A stretch of DNA of 64,000 nucleotides from Diaporthe sp. PMI_573 (taxonomy: Eukaryota; Ascomycota; Sordariomycetes; Diaporthales; Diaporthaceae), in the NCBI GenBank assembly GCA_021399435.1, contig JAJTUP010000072.1, positions 124,001-188,000 on the forward strand, read 5' to 3'. Made by a program: the position numbers and the translations under genes. Numbering within the stretch: position 1 is the first letter of the stretch; the number at the start of each line of letters is the position of its first letter. The notes beneath the pieces are model-generated. The model searched no databases. It worked only from the letters and a program-made list of their open reading frames with translations, and was not told where the DNA came from. Shown piece after piece: positions 11,651 to 21,945 of the stretch.

Positions 11651-11857
11651 ACACACACACCGAAATCAGTGTCCGGCGATTCGTCTCTACAATCTTTCTA
11701 ACCTAAGAAACTGTGGGGCGCTGCTGCTTACATAGTACACATTTATTGATACGGTGTTTTCTAATAACGATCCGATGACTCATTGTTGTGGCCTCAGGCA
11801 ACCATAAATACACATCAATTTGTTGGCTGATTCTATCAAGGTTGTTTCTCTACAGCA

Positions 11858-12863
11858 ATGCTAACCAGCACGATGGCACCACGCCTCACAAATTCTCAGC
11901 ATGCCCAATTAGAGGTTATGATTCGAAGTAAGCTTCCGACTAACGAGATAGCCGAGGCCGTAGACTGCAGCGACCGGACTGTGCGTCGAATCCGAGCCAA
12001 GTTACCCCTATTTGACAACACGAGAGCCCCTCCGAACCGGGTTGGCCGTCGTAGTACGATTACACCGCTTATGCGAGAGACTTTATGCGATCGACTGGCC
12101 GAACAACCAGACATGTTTCGAGATGAGATGATTACTTTCCTGCATGAGCAGTTTGGCGTTGATGTATCAACCTCCAGCGTCACCCGGGCCCTCCAAGCAG
12201 CAGGGTGGTTGAGGAAGACCAATCGCCGCGCGGCGAAACAACGCAACCAAGATCTGCAAGAGCTCTATATAAACTGCGAGAGTTCCAGTGGTACCATCTT
12301 GTTTTTATCGACGAGTCAGGCTGCGACAAACGGATAGGCCTTCGACGCTCTGGATGGGCGCCTCTAGGGATTACGCCAGTGCAGGTCACTGGCCTCCACT
12401 GGGAACAGAGGTTTCATATTCTTCCAGCATACACACAGGACGGCGTAATGCTCGCACGGGTCTACCAAGGATCTATAGACAGCGCTTTGTTTGAGGATTT
12501 TGTTGAGCAGTTGCTCTATCATTGCGGCCGTTGGCCGGAACCTAGGTCTGTCTTGTGATGGACAATGCCTCTATTTACCACTCCGAAAAGGTTGAGCAGT
12601 TGTGTAATGAGGCAGGTGTCAAGTTGCTCTATCTGCCGCCCTACTCACCTACTCTGAATCCGATCGAGGAGTTTTTCGCGGAACTCAAGACCTACATCAA
12701 AGGCCAGTGGAACGCGCATCATTGTGTTATCCAATACGACTTCAAAGCCTTCATAAGCTCGTGTGTCGATGTTGTAGGGGCTCGACAGGAGAGTGCTAGA
12801 GGCCACTTTCAGCAGGCGGGCATCCACATCGACGAGCCTGTGAGAAATGGGGATAAGAGATAA
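11858..12863 (+). pseudogene. Tc1/mariner-type (DDE) transposase, two frameshifts
   Basis: Three successive frames encode one transposase: 11858 to about 12270 (N-terminal HTH, TNEIAEAVDCSDRTVRRIRA), about 12270-12553 (first catalytic Asp in HLVFIDESGCDKR), and 12555-12863 (second Asp in MDNASIYHS, third acidic residue in LPPYSPTLNPIEEFFAELK). Each change is a single-base shift: one near 12270, one at about 12552. The Asp/Asp/Glu spacing fits the fungal Tc1/IS630 superfamily. The pair of terminal repeats was not found, and the element abuts Gypsy debris upstream and another pseudogene downstream. Confidence 0.8.
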
Positions 12864-12875
12864 AATTCATGCGTC

Positions 12876-14191
12876 TTACGACCTCTGTGCCTCTTCTAAC
12901 CAAGACTCTACGTTGCTGGCAAACTGAATGGCGATGCCTCGTTTTATGCCTTTCGCGACCAGGAAGGCGATCTCCTGCTCCTGGGCAGCGTGGACCCGCT
13001 CAAGGTCCAGACCCTCAGCTAACATGATGTCGCCGATCCCCCGGAACCCAGCTTGCCAGTTTGGGTCAGTGACTTGAGCGCAGTGCCATCCACAGTATTT
13101 ACGAACAGCCTCGTCTCTTGGACCCGGAATAGAAATCCTGGTTGGACGCCATATGGGTTCTGCCATCTCCGATTCATTACGAGGCGATCCATAGTACGCA
13201 GCAGAAGCCGGATGGTATGGAGACGGCTGGACGTTTGTGATGTTCACACGAGGGAGATCGCCGGACGACGTAGCCCTGTGCTTAAGCTTCTTAGGCTATG
13301 CATCCTGCTGTTCTACCAGGTAGATCAGCTCCCGGATGTCGGGCGGGACGTCGTCATGCGTCTGGAGCGGATGACCCTCCTCAGCGTACTTGACCAGCTT
13401 CGTCAAGATCTTGGTGTCTAGCTTATAGTGCTTTCGAGCATCTTTGTCACGCCAACAGTACGGCCCAAGGTGACATAGGCGCCCGTCGCACTGCATAAGC
13501 CGATAGACGTCCTGCCAAACACAAGGTCGGCCCGAGGCCTCCTGCTCGTCCAAGAGCGTGTCCCTCTCTGCCAACTGTGTTGCCGTAGCACCGCGGCCAG
13601 CACTCGGCCGTGTTCGCCCGGTGACAGGCTGGCCACGCTCTTTGTAGATAAAGGAGATATCGATTCTCAGCTTTTTGCCCTCGGCAGCTAGGTCGCCCCA
13701 GGCTCGCAACTGCTCTTCCACAACTGCCCATCCGATATTCAGCTCGTCAAACCGCTTCGTGAGGTCGCGTTCGGAACGTTTCGAAACAGATACGGTGACG
13801 GTCGTTTTTCTTCAGGTCGGTATCTATGCCCAGGCAACTTATTGGCTACAATACTCTCCAAACGAGATCGGAGACTAAGGTTCCAAAATGCGCTGGGCGC
13901 GAGTACCAGGTTCTGCTCTGTATCGCCGGTAAGCTTAGCTAGTCTGCCCTTGGCTAGCAACAACTTCCACTCGATAGAGTAATGGATACACGTAGGTGGG
14001 AACTCGTCATATAGTAAGTCGGGGTTCCAGTCACGCAACTGGAGCAGTGGGAGCCGCGATCGACTACCTTGTAGCTGATTCTGGTCAGCGGGGCTGGTGC
14101 TAGGGGTGTCGAAGTGCTGGAGATCCGGGGTACTATAGTCGAAATCATTATCATTATACCACTGGGTTGCATCAAGTAATGGGAAGTCCAT
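12876..14191 (-). pseudogene. Broken member of an unrecognised fungal gene family
   Basis: Minus-strand coding stretch starting at the ATG ending at 14191 (MDFPLLDATQWYND). Recognisable segments are PTCIHYSIEWKLLL, LVLAPSAFWNLSLRSRLE, KRSERDLTKRFDELNIGW and a Cys-rich block CDGRLCHLGPYCWRDKDA. The frame shifts near 13805, and an in-frame TAG at 13296-13298 separates the last 140 codons from the rest. I recall similar hypothetical proteins as recurrent in filamentous fungi, but no function is known to me. The central part (13312-13662) recurs at 55451-55804, so this is a duplicated family. Regulation is not visible. Confidence 0.5.
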
Positions 14192-14548
14192 CGTGACCTG
14201 TTTGCTCGACTTGCTCGACTTGTCGAACGCTGTACCGAGTCGGTCTGCAGTCATGCAAGCAGACATTTCACCAACCAACCAAGCAGGTTCTACTTGGTGC
14301 CAGTGCTATATCACGTGAGAAGCCTGTCACTACCTTGGGCTGCATTTCCCCGCATGTCCTCTGCCAGCTTCTCCCACTTGATCGGTTCGCGATCAGACGG
14401 ATCCACCACGATTAAGTTTCAAGGACCATAGCGGCCCGCACCGTCATACAGGCGCATCTTCATGGATACCCCTAGCGATCTGGATCTGCCGCCCAGGATA
14501 CTCTCGCTTGGTAATCGTCCCAGCTCCACCACTCGGGACAGCAACTGA

Positions 14549-14864
14549 CTATTGATAGATGGCGGGGGCATCCGTGGCAAGTCCAGCCTCCTCATCCTGG
14601 AGAATATCATGGAGCGTATTCGCGAGTCCCAGGGCTTGAACCAAGTGCCTCGACCATGCGACTACTTCGATTTGATTGGCGGCACTAGCACTGGAGGGTA
14701 TGAACTGTCGTCGTCCCATCTATCTTTTCTGCTAATGAACCTGATAGGATCATTGCGATCATGCTTGGACGACTGCGAATGACGGTAGATGAGTGTATAC
14801 AGGCGTATGATAAAGTCGGTCAGGCCGCCTTCACGCCGAAACGGCGGATCTTCCCACTACCTGC
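14549..14864 (+). pseudogene. Patatin-like phospholipase N-terminal fragment
   Basis: Two exons around a 50-nt intron (14698-14747, GTATGA donor, GCTAATG branch). The peptide reads LLIDGGGIRGKSSLLILENI, the oxyanion-hole motif DGGGIRG, and FDLIGGTSTGG across the intron, with the nucleophile Ser of GTSTG. IMLGRLRMTVDECIQAYDKV follows. The catalytic Asp and the rest of the domain are missing: the sequence runs into the terminal repeat of a hAT element at 14865. The in-frame TGA just upstream suggests an unseen upstream exon. Patatin-like lipases acyl-hydrolyse lipids; in fungi they often sit in NLR-like or accessory genes. Confidence 0.75.
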
Positions 14865-17603
14865 CAGTGATCGGAATGGTCCGGTATGGTATGGTATGGA
14901 GGTCAAACCATACCATACCAGCTGCTTACATAATAACCGGTATGGTCTTACCGGTAAGACCAGCAATACCGCCAAGACTGCCAAGACTTGCTAAGAAGAT
15001 GATGTTGTAGAAAGAAGAGAGGTAATGTATTAGCTCTACTGCTAGCTATCAATCTAATATCAATCTAATCGTTGTCATTCTCACTATCCTCGCTATCACT
15101 GCTATCCTCAACCTGGCGCTTTCCATACCAGGCCCGGAGACACTCACAAGCCTCTATGATATCTGCCTTCAGCTTACCACGGCGATCAACTATAGTAAGC
15201 TTTGCGCTACTAAAAAGCCGTTCGCACTCATCTGACATAGGTGAGATCGCAAACAGATCCAGAGCGAAGCGAGCGAGGTCTCTTTGGGAGTCATAACGGG
15301 ATAGCCAGTACGCAATGGCCTCGTCGCAACCTGCCTCTTCGTCATGGAGCCGGTCGGTACAAATATATTGCTCATACAAATCAGTTGTAGAGACCGGGGC
15401 GTCTATTCGAATGCGCTTGTGTTCCCTCTGGCGATCAAACGCTGCGTCAGGGTCTCTCTCCTTCCGGATTGGCGGTGGTAGCATTTCAACAGGGTACCTT
15501 CCCTTATACTCTATCTCCCAGAGCTGCTTCACCGCCGATTGTGCGTTATCAAACCACTTCTATTTTTCTTTGTCGCCTTGGAGAACCCATTCTTGCCTAA
15601 ACCACGCCCACTTTCGATATGGATCGAGTATTTGAGCTGCATAGTACGCTGGTGGAAGATCAGTATCTTCGGGGAATCGATTCTGCCAATTCAGCTGCTG
15701 GTTGTTGTAATACTCCTCGCATTTGGACCACGTGGCATCTGCGCAACTTTGGAGGTACTTCCATGTGAAGTTATTGTCGTCTTCGGTGTGGATGTTATAG
15801 TAGTGGTCCTTTGTCTCGTCTATTTCTCGAAGGAGGCAGTCCAAAGTCGAAAACCAGTCAGAGAGGGACGTCTTTTTTCCCTCAGAAAGCAAAGTTACGG
15901 TGTAGAAGTCTTTTAGAGCAAGCTCAATCTTTTCAAGCTCGAACCAGTACTGTCTATCGAGCTTGAAGTTCGTAATCCCATGAGAGCCTTTCCCAGGTAC
16001 ATAGCGAGCTGAGAAGATCTCTAAACGTTCCCGAACATTCAGTGCCCGTATAATTGAATGAAACCATGAATTCCAGCGTGTCAAGTTGTTCTGGATAAGC
16101 TCGAGCCCATCGAATTCAGAGAGATCTCCGCTGATAATGATTACAGCAAACTCCTCACGGTGTTGTGGAGTAAGCCTAATGTATCGTACCAGGTTGTGAA
16201 GCCGACCTAAACATCCAAATTTTTTTCCAGAGCTCTTCCACCTTCGTATATTCTCCACGTTGATGATGCTTTTCAAGCTTTGCTAGATACTTCTCACAGT
16301 TCCGACCCATGAGAAACGCCTGGCAGCAGAGGTTGACAATGTGGTCCAAGTAGCGAAGTCGGCGATGGCGACGTTGTTTCGAGTCCATCCATGGGCAGAG
16401 CTCCTTGAGTATGAATTCAACAGCGGTATCATTTGACGAGGCGTTATCCAGCATGAAGTATCCAATCTGATCTCCGCCAATATCATATTCTTTTAGTAAT
16501 TCAAGAACAACTGATCCAAGATTCTCGCCAGTGTGTTCGCCGTACACACGTCGTATACCCAAAACGGTAGTTTGTCGCTTGCCAGCAGTGTCTATCCACA
16601 TGGCGACGACACCTAGAATCGCGTAAGGGTTTGGCGAAGTCCAGAGATCAAAGGAGATGGAGATTCTACTCCGCGAGCGCTGGAAGTCCTCTCTAAGCCG
16701 TTGCTTCTTCGACCGAAAGGTGTCCATAACCCAGTTTCGAATAGTTTTCGCTGCCTTGGGGAGGTGATTGAGAAGTGCCGGATTCAAAAAGAAGAGTAGC
16801 TCTCGGAAATACTGATTTTCTAATTGAAAGAAAGCAATATAGCAGTACACAATCCAACGAATCAGAAGCTCTTTGAACTTCTCAATTGAGTCTTTCCAGA
16901 AGAAGGCATTCGTAGCAGCCGCGCTCTTCTGCTGCTCCAGTACAGACTTCCGTACAGAACCATTCCTCTTGATACCACTCTGGGGATCAATCTGGTACTT
17001 CTGTTCTAGGTGATTTCTGACCCTAGAAGTGCCATTGATAACAAACAATTCTTGCTTGTTCTTTCCAACAGTGCACTCGTGGCAGTAATACACCTCTTTC
17101 TGATCGCTACCCTCGAATGTATTGGAGGCCATACTTCCAGATGTGTGATGAACCTGGACGAAATCCCTTCTTTGCAATTGTCGCGCGTTTCACGTACGTG
17201 ATACGGTCCTGTACGAACTCATCCGGAGGTTCGTGATATCGAAGAACAGGGACAGGTGACAGAGTAGGGGTGGGTGACGGTGTAGGGACAGGAGATGGTG
17301 TAAGAGACGTTGAAGACTCCATAACAATAGTATACAAGCAGGTTGTTATGGACTTGATTGTTTTATGTGAGTGGAAAACAGCCGTTCTCAGGGGTTCATT
17401 CCTAATCCTTATCCTTATCCTTATCCGTGAATGTTCTAACTGCATTAGGCTAAGATTCAGCCACCCCGATCTATTTATAGCAGTTAATGGTCGGACCGGT
17501 CGGACCGGTCGGACCATGGTCTTGAGAAATCGCCAGACCAGACCGAGTCTTGGCGGTCTAGACCAGACCGAGACCAAGACAGACCAGACCATTCCGATCA
17601 CTG
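14865..17603 (-). mobile_element. hAT-family element with 17-bp perfect TIRs (hAT-D)
   Basis: The 17-bp sequence CAGTGATCGGAATGGTC at 14865-14881 is exactly inverted at 17587-17603. Subterminal zones contain many GGTATGG, CGGTCGGACC and AGACCAG repeats, typical of hAT transposase-binding sites. The 8-bp flanks differ (CTACCTGC and CATTGTAC), so no target duplication is preserved. The left flank is patatin-like coding sequence that does not continue on the right, implying rearrangement at one end. It contains a decayed transposase gene on the minus strand. Confidence 0.8.
15065..17322 (-). pseudogene. hAT transposase with frameshifts and a nonsense codon (hAT-D)
   Basis: Start at the ATG ending at 17322 (MESSTSLTPSP, then a Pro/Thr/Ser-rich leader). 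A BED-like zinc finger (KGFRPGSSHIWKYG then YYCHEC) is broken by a frameshift near 17120. The core follows (ISISFDLWTSPNPYAILGVV, GYFMLDNASSNDTAVEF), with a second shift near 16210. After that come LGRLHNLVRYIRLTPQHR and, past an in-frame TAG at 15560-15562, the dimerisation domain (MSDECERLFSSAKLTIVDRR). Three lesions make it non-autonomous. The nearest relative in the window is the truncated hAT at 33-34.8 kb. Confidence 0.8.
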
Positions 17604-17926
17604 CATTGTACCACTCCTCCATAGGTATCTTCCGTGTAGTTTTCGTCAAGTTGCGGCCATGCCCAATTTTCGTCTGGGTCATCCAAGTACATGAAGCACA
17701 TGTTTCTAATTTTCCGCTGTCGCACGACTGGAATGCAGAAAGTTGGACGGCCTATGTTTCTGATACGAGTATGCCCAGAGTGATGATGTATATTAGGACC
17801 GCGGACGTCCGAATGCAAGCGGTGCGAGGCGTGCAGCAGCACCCTGCCTCTCTTCGTCCTGCTCCTTCGCAGTTTGGATGCACCAGAATGGTCGAGCTCG
17901 CGCGATTCCAATACCACATCGGACAT
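17604..17926 (-). other. Possible truncated host exon beside hAT-D
   Basis: A minus-strand open frame reads toward the hAT-D right end and encodes a composition that could be coding (MCFMYLDDPDENWAWPQ). No domain is recognised and no full gene can be assembled. It may be the disrupted host locus of hAT-D. Confidence 0.2.
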
Positions 17927-18364
17927 TGGACCGTGGCGTCCACAGGTACCTAGATCGCTGTTTCAGTACTACGTAATTAGATAGGTAAGCACAATGCATT
18001 GGCAAGCTGACCTGCTATCGCACTTCCAATCATGTTCCAAAGAAGAAAGACCAGAAACCCAGGAAGCGTCATACCTCGCAATTACCTCTCTGCGGTGATC
18101 GGGGCTCGTCGGCTGCGACCCAGTAGGAAGCATTTGTTTCTGTACGCTGACATCAGTCAGCATTTATCTCTGCACACTGACGTCAACCGCGCTGAGAAGC
18201 TGAAAACTGTAGAACGCCCAAAGGTCACGACCATCCGATTCATCTCGGGTGGATTGTAAAATTCGCCCCCTCCGCTATCTTACAACTCTCATCATGCCAC
18301 ATCGTCAACAGGGAGGCGTGATTTAGGCCACACTTCCGCAGCTAAAAACGTCTTGTCTTCAATT

Positions 18365-20413
18365 ATGGGCCGCCAGGAATGGGAGGACTCCCTTAAAGTT
18401 GATCGACTCAAGATTAAGCGAGCTCGCATGAACGATGATGACAGCTCTTGGATCGATCGTGAGCAAACAGAGAGATTGAACGAGCACGTGGACGGGGCAT
18501 TACGATTTTTGCAAGAAGTCCCCGATGCTCACTTGGACTTTCTGAACGGACACCTCGAATCACAATGTGAAAGACTCTACTACCAGACTAAAGGGAACAA
18601 AGCTCCGGTCAACGCCTCTCAAGACACTAACAGAGAGCAGCGGTTGGGTGTCTTGTTGTAAGTGAGGTATCATATTCACGTGGCACTTGCGCCTCTAAAG
18701 CAACAGTTGAGTAACTATTTCATAGTTTCTTCAACCTACCGGAGTGGCGCCCATCGAGAGCAGCACTAGCACTGCTGCTCTCACACTGCAACCACGGTCA
18801 TCGTCACAAGAATGACCCCAACCAGGTGTGTGGTTCTATACAACCGGAAAACAAGGACCTTGGCAACACACCGACTGACCGTGGTGAGAAGCGGTGTATA
18901 TGTTCACTTCTATCGAACTATTCAGATAAGGAATGGAACAGGGAGCGACCCCTGAGACTATGGCCCTATCCATATTTCAAACGCCAAGACTTCTTCAAAG
19001 ACAGAGGGGCAGTTACGATACAATTCATGTTCCGTTACGCGGTTCTCTCTGAAACGAAGGGTGGAACCCAGACAGGCGATCCGTCTTGGCCGCAGACTTT
19101 ACGCAGCATCCCGTCTTTTCGGCGCGGCACAGGGAATACGGACAAGAAAGCGACGTCTATCATTGAGCGCCGACATTTGCTCTTCATGAAATACTTTCCT
19201 CGCAATCCTAAAGATCATGACGACGCAAACCCTCCATACCATTTCACTTTAATTTCTCTTGGCCCTCTTCGACACAATGAATTGCATGGGATTATCCGGA
19301 GCGTGCAAGAGGACGAGGCCAAAAAGACTGGCGACCTAGCGCCTATTGTTCTTTTCATCAAGTACCTGCGTCTCCTCTTCCTTGCGTATACAGAAGAATG
19401 GGATGATATTCTAGCACGCCTAGATCGGGAAATTTCCTTCAAGGTAAATTGATTGAAGACACTTGCAGCAACCCCCCCCCCAACATCCAGGCTGATCAAT
19501 GCGTTGCGGATGACAGCTCAGCGAAGTCGAAGACTATTCCGAGGGTTCTCAGAATCATGCCATGATGTACGACGACGCCTCTCAGAACACCAGCACCGCC
19601 TACTTCAAGCTCTTTCAGGTGCTGCGGACCCTCGAAGGCATGGTGAAGGAGACGCTGGCCGACTTTCGCGACTGGCATTTCAAAGTAGTCACAACCCTTG
19701 ACGGACCTAGCCATGCATTTGAGGAAAGACAATTGCAGGCAGCTGTAGGTGAGTGGCGAGTCCTGGGCGGAAAGCTCGAGGCCAGGCTCGGTGGAATACG
19801 ACAGAGGATCGCCGAGAAGCGGGCAGATGTCCAGAGTCTAAGTGATAATGTTCGTTCTGACGTTGCTACGAAGTTGCTGCTATCAGAATTGTTTTGAACA
19901 TGTGCTGAGCTCGGCTAATCATCAATAGATGTTCAACGCCACCTCCATTAATGAGGCACGCCAGAGCACGGTTCTGAACCAGCTTGTACTGGTTTTCACG
20001 GTCGTGACGGTGGTGTATACGCCGTTGGGATTTGTAACGGTGAGTTCCTTGGTCCCTTCCTCGATAATTGGGTAAATTGAGTAAATTTAAAGGCTCTCTT
20101 CGGCATGAACACCATCCAAGACGGCAGCGTCTTGTCCTCCTCTTGGGTTCCGTTTGGGTATATTCTTACCATAGTGTGTCTGACCACCTACCTGGTCACC
20201 CTGGTCTCTATCTGGTGGCTCGGTTGGATCAAGTTGGGAAAAGGATTACGGGAATACTTCAAGAGCTTGTCAAGGCAGAAGACGCCAGAAAACGTTTTGG
20301 AACACGACAAGACGAACGCTGCATGGGACAACGGTGAAGAAGCCTCCCACCCCATAGAACTTGGGACGGGGCATCCTGAAGACAAGCAGGTCCGAGGGTC
20401 ACGACTGGTCTAG
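18365..20413 (+). CDS. CorA-like Mg2+ transporter-related membrane protein
   Basis: Five exons: 18365-18657, 18726-19443, 19517-19849, 19929-20039, 20093-20413. Phases match throughout and give 591 residues. Intron 3 uses a less common GTTCGT donor; intron 2 contains a C homopolymer. The long N-terminal part is soluble and partly coiled-coil-like (residues about 340-450). Two C-terminal membrane segments follow: VLVFTVVTVVYTPLGFVTALF, directly followed by GMNT, and ILTIVCLTTYLVTLVSIWWLGW. The GMN after the first membrane helix is the signature of CorA/Mrs2/Alr1 channels. Many fungal members have diverged N-terminal domains and unproven transport. The upstream region may hold more 5' exons. 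Intact as read. Confidence 0.75.
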
Positions 20414-21493
20414 GATTCTCCTCAACCCGTCACCCCTAGCAATTCTGTAGTCATGTGAGGGCAGACACTTCAGCGCGTCATTCGACGAACACATATCTAG
20501 GTACTTATATATCCAACCCATCCCATCATTAGGCCGTGTACAGCTGCATCCGCAGAAAATTATATACAGAATAATATCTCACCTAAAGTTGAGATCTAGA
20601 TAATATTCACCTAAAATTCATAGTGTTTTAGACTATCATTATGATTTTGGTAAAAAAGAATATCAGGTATTTCCAATATCAAACTAGTTAGTTTGCGTGT
20701 AACTTTAATAAGGAAGTAATACTTAAGACTCCGGCCACTATAGAATATCAACAACGTTCTGCAAGTAGGGAACAATAATGTAGTGAGGCATTGTGGGAGC
20801 ATCACTGTCTGACTGAGATCAGCAATATTAATTAGCATACCATTTAGGAGGAAACATGTCATGCCATCCTGAAGTCTCCGGCGCAACATATGCTCATCGG
20901 TGAGAAATTTGAACCCTGAAAGACACCGTAAAATGCAGGCTTTTGAGTCAGTTGTCACTGTCCTCAATATGTCTGCTAGCGGTGAGGCATAGTTGCATCA
21001 TTCTTCCGTCACCATCTCAATGAGTCAGTATAGGTTCTCTAATGATCGTATGGCAGTTGATGTGAACCATCTCGCGTCACCATTGTGGGAATCAACCTTG
21101 CAATATCGGAGATAAATAAAAAGTGGCCCATGGGAATCCACGGGCAAACATATCCCAGACGATTGAACAAATTATCAAGTAATCTCAGACAGCACATGTA
21201 AGAGCCTGTACAAAGTTCTTGTAACAACCAGGATATACAGTACACACACACACACAATCAATTAACGCCGGGCGGGTCTGACCCAAAAGGGCAACTATTA
21301 CTCATCTACTAATACATTTCTAAAGTTGTCTCTTAGTCTCCTCAAAGCCCGTGCGCCTTCCGTTTCCGGCTTATATCCTTTCCTCATCTATCCTCTACTT
21401 GCAGGTTCTCGTAGATTAGTAGTTAGCAAGCCAGCTTAAAGGCTATTTTCTAAGCGTCTAACGTTTTATTTTCGGCAATTAAAGCATGCTTAC
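20414..21493. other. AT-rich intergenic stretch; (AC)n microsatellite
   Basis: About 1 kb without a supported gene. It contains an ACACACACACACAC tract at about 21241-21256 and several weak ORFs with no domain. The right edge carries the CTTAC target copy of the downstream LTR retrotransposon. Confidence 0.5.
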
Positions 21494-21697
21494 TGTGACG
21501 ACGACGGAACCCTAACCCTGGATGGCCAGGTGGGGCATGCAAGCACGCGATCTAGCGTGCAGGCCAACGCGCTTGACTTCTCGTCGCGCCCGCGGTAAAG
21601 GCTGCGGCCTTTTCTTTCTCTTGCTTCCCTAGAGTAGAATCTTCGTCCATAGTGCCAATTCAAGGTGTTCACGCCCTCTGCAACGCTGGCCGTGACA
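21494..21697 (+). repeat. 5' LTR of the chromovirus
   Basis: 204 bp, beginning TGTGACG and ending GTGACA, preceded by the target copy CTTAC. It contains the stretch AGAGTAGAAT at 21631-21640, which is complementary to sequence just after the LTR and may mark the transcript 5' end. Confidence 0.93.
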
Positions 21698-21699
21698 CT

Positions 21700-21709
21700 A
21701 TTCTACTCT
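21700..21709 (+). promoter_or_regulatory. Candidate self-complementary primer-binding site
   Basis: Three nt after the LTR end (2-nt gap) lies ATTCTACTCT, the exact complement of AGAGTAGAAT at 21631-21640 inside the LTR. No TGG-starting tRNA primer site is seen at the usual position. Tf1-type elements prime minus-strand synthesis by folding the 5' end of their own mRNA onto such a site. The assignment here is inference from complementarity. Confidence 0.55.
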
Positions 21710-21718
21710 CTCTTTACT

Positions 21719-21893
21719 CGCTGACCTAGCGATCAATAAATAAGGTACCCTTTTCGCTGGCTTAGCGATCAATAAATAAGCTGCCCTATTTCACGTCGTT
21801 CATACGCATCCGACCGAACGACCAACGACCAACGACCAACGACCAACGACCAACGACCAACGACCAACGACCAACGACCAACGACCAACGACT
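21719..21893. repeat. Leader repeats: 26-bp duplication and ACCAACG tandem array
   Basis: The untranslated leader has two similar 26-bp units ending AGCGATCAATAAATAAG (ending at about 21743 and 21780). Further on is a 7-bp tandem array with unit ACCAACG, roughly ten copies, at about 21820-21893, shortly before the gag start. Such arrays can expand by slippage during reverse transcription. Confidence 0.85.
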
Positions 21894-21945
21894 AATGATT
21901 GGCTAGTCGACTAACTGACACCGATCAACGACCCGGCCGACCTAG

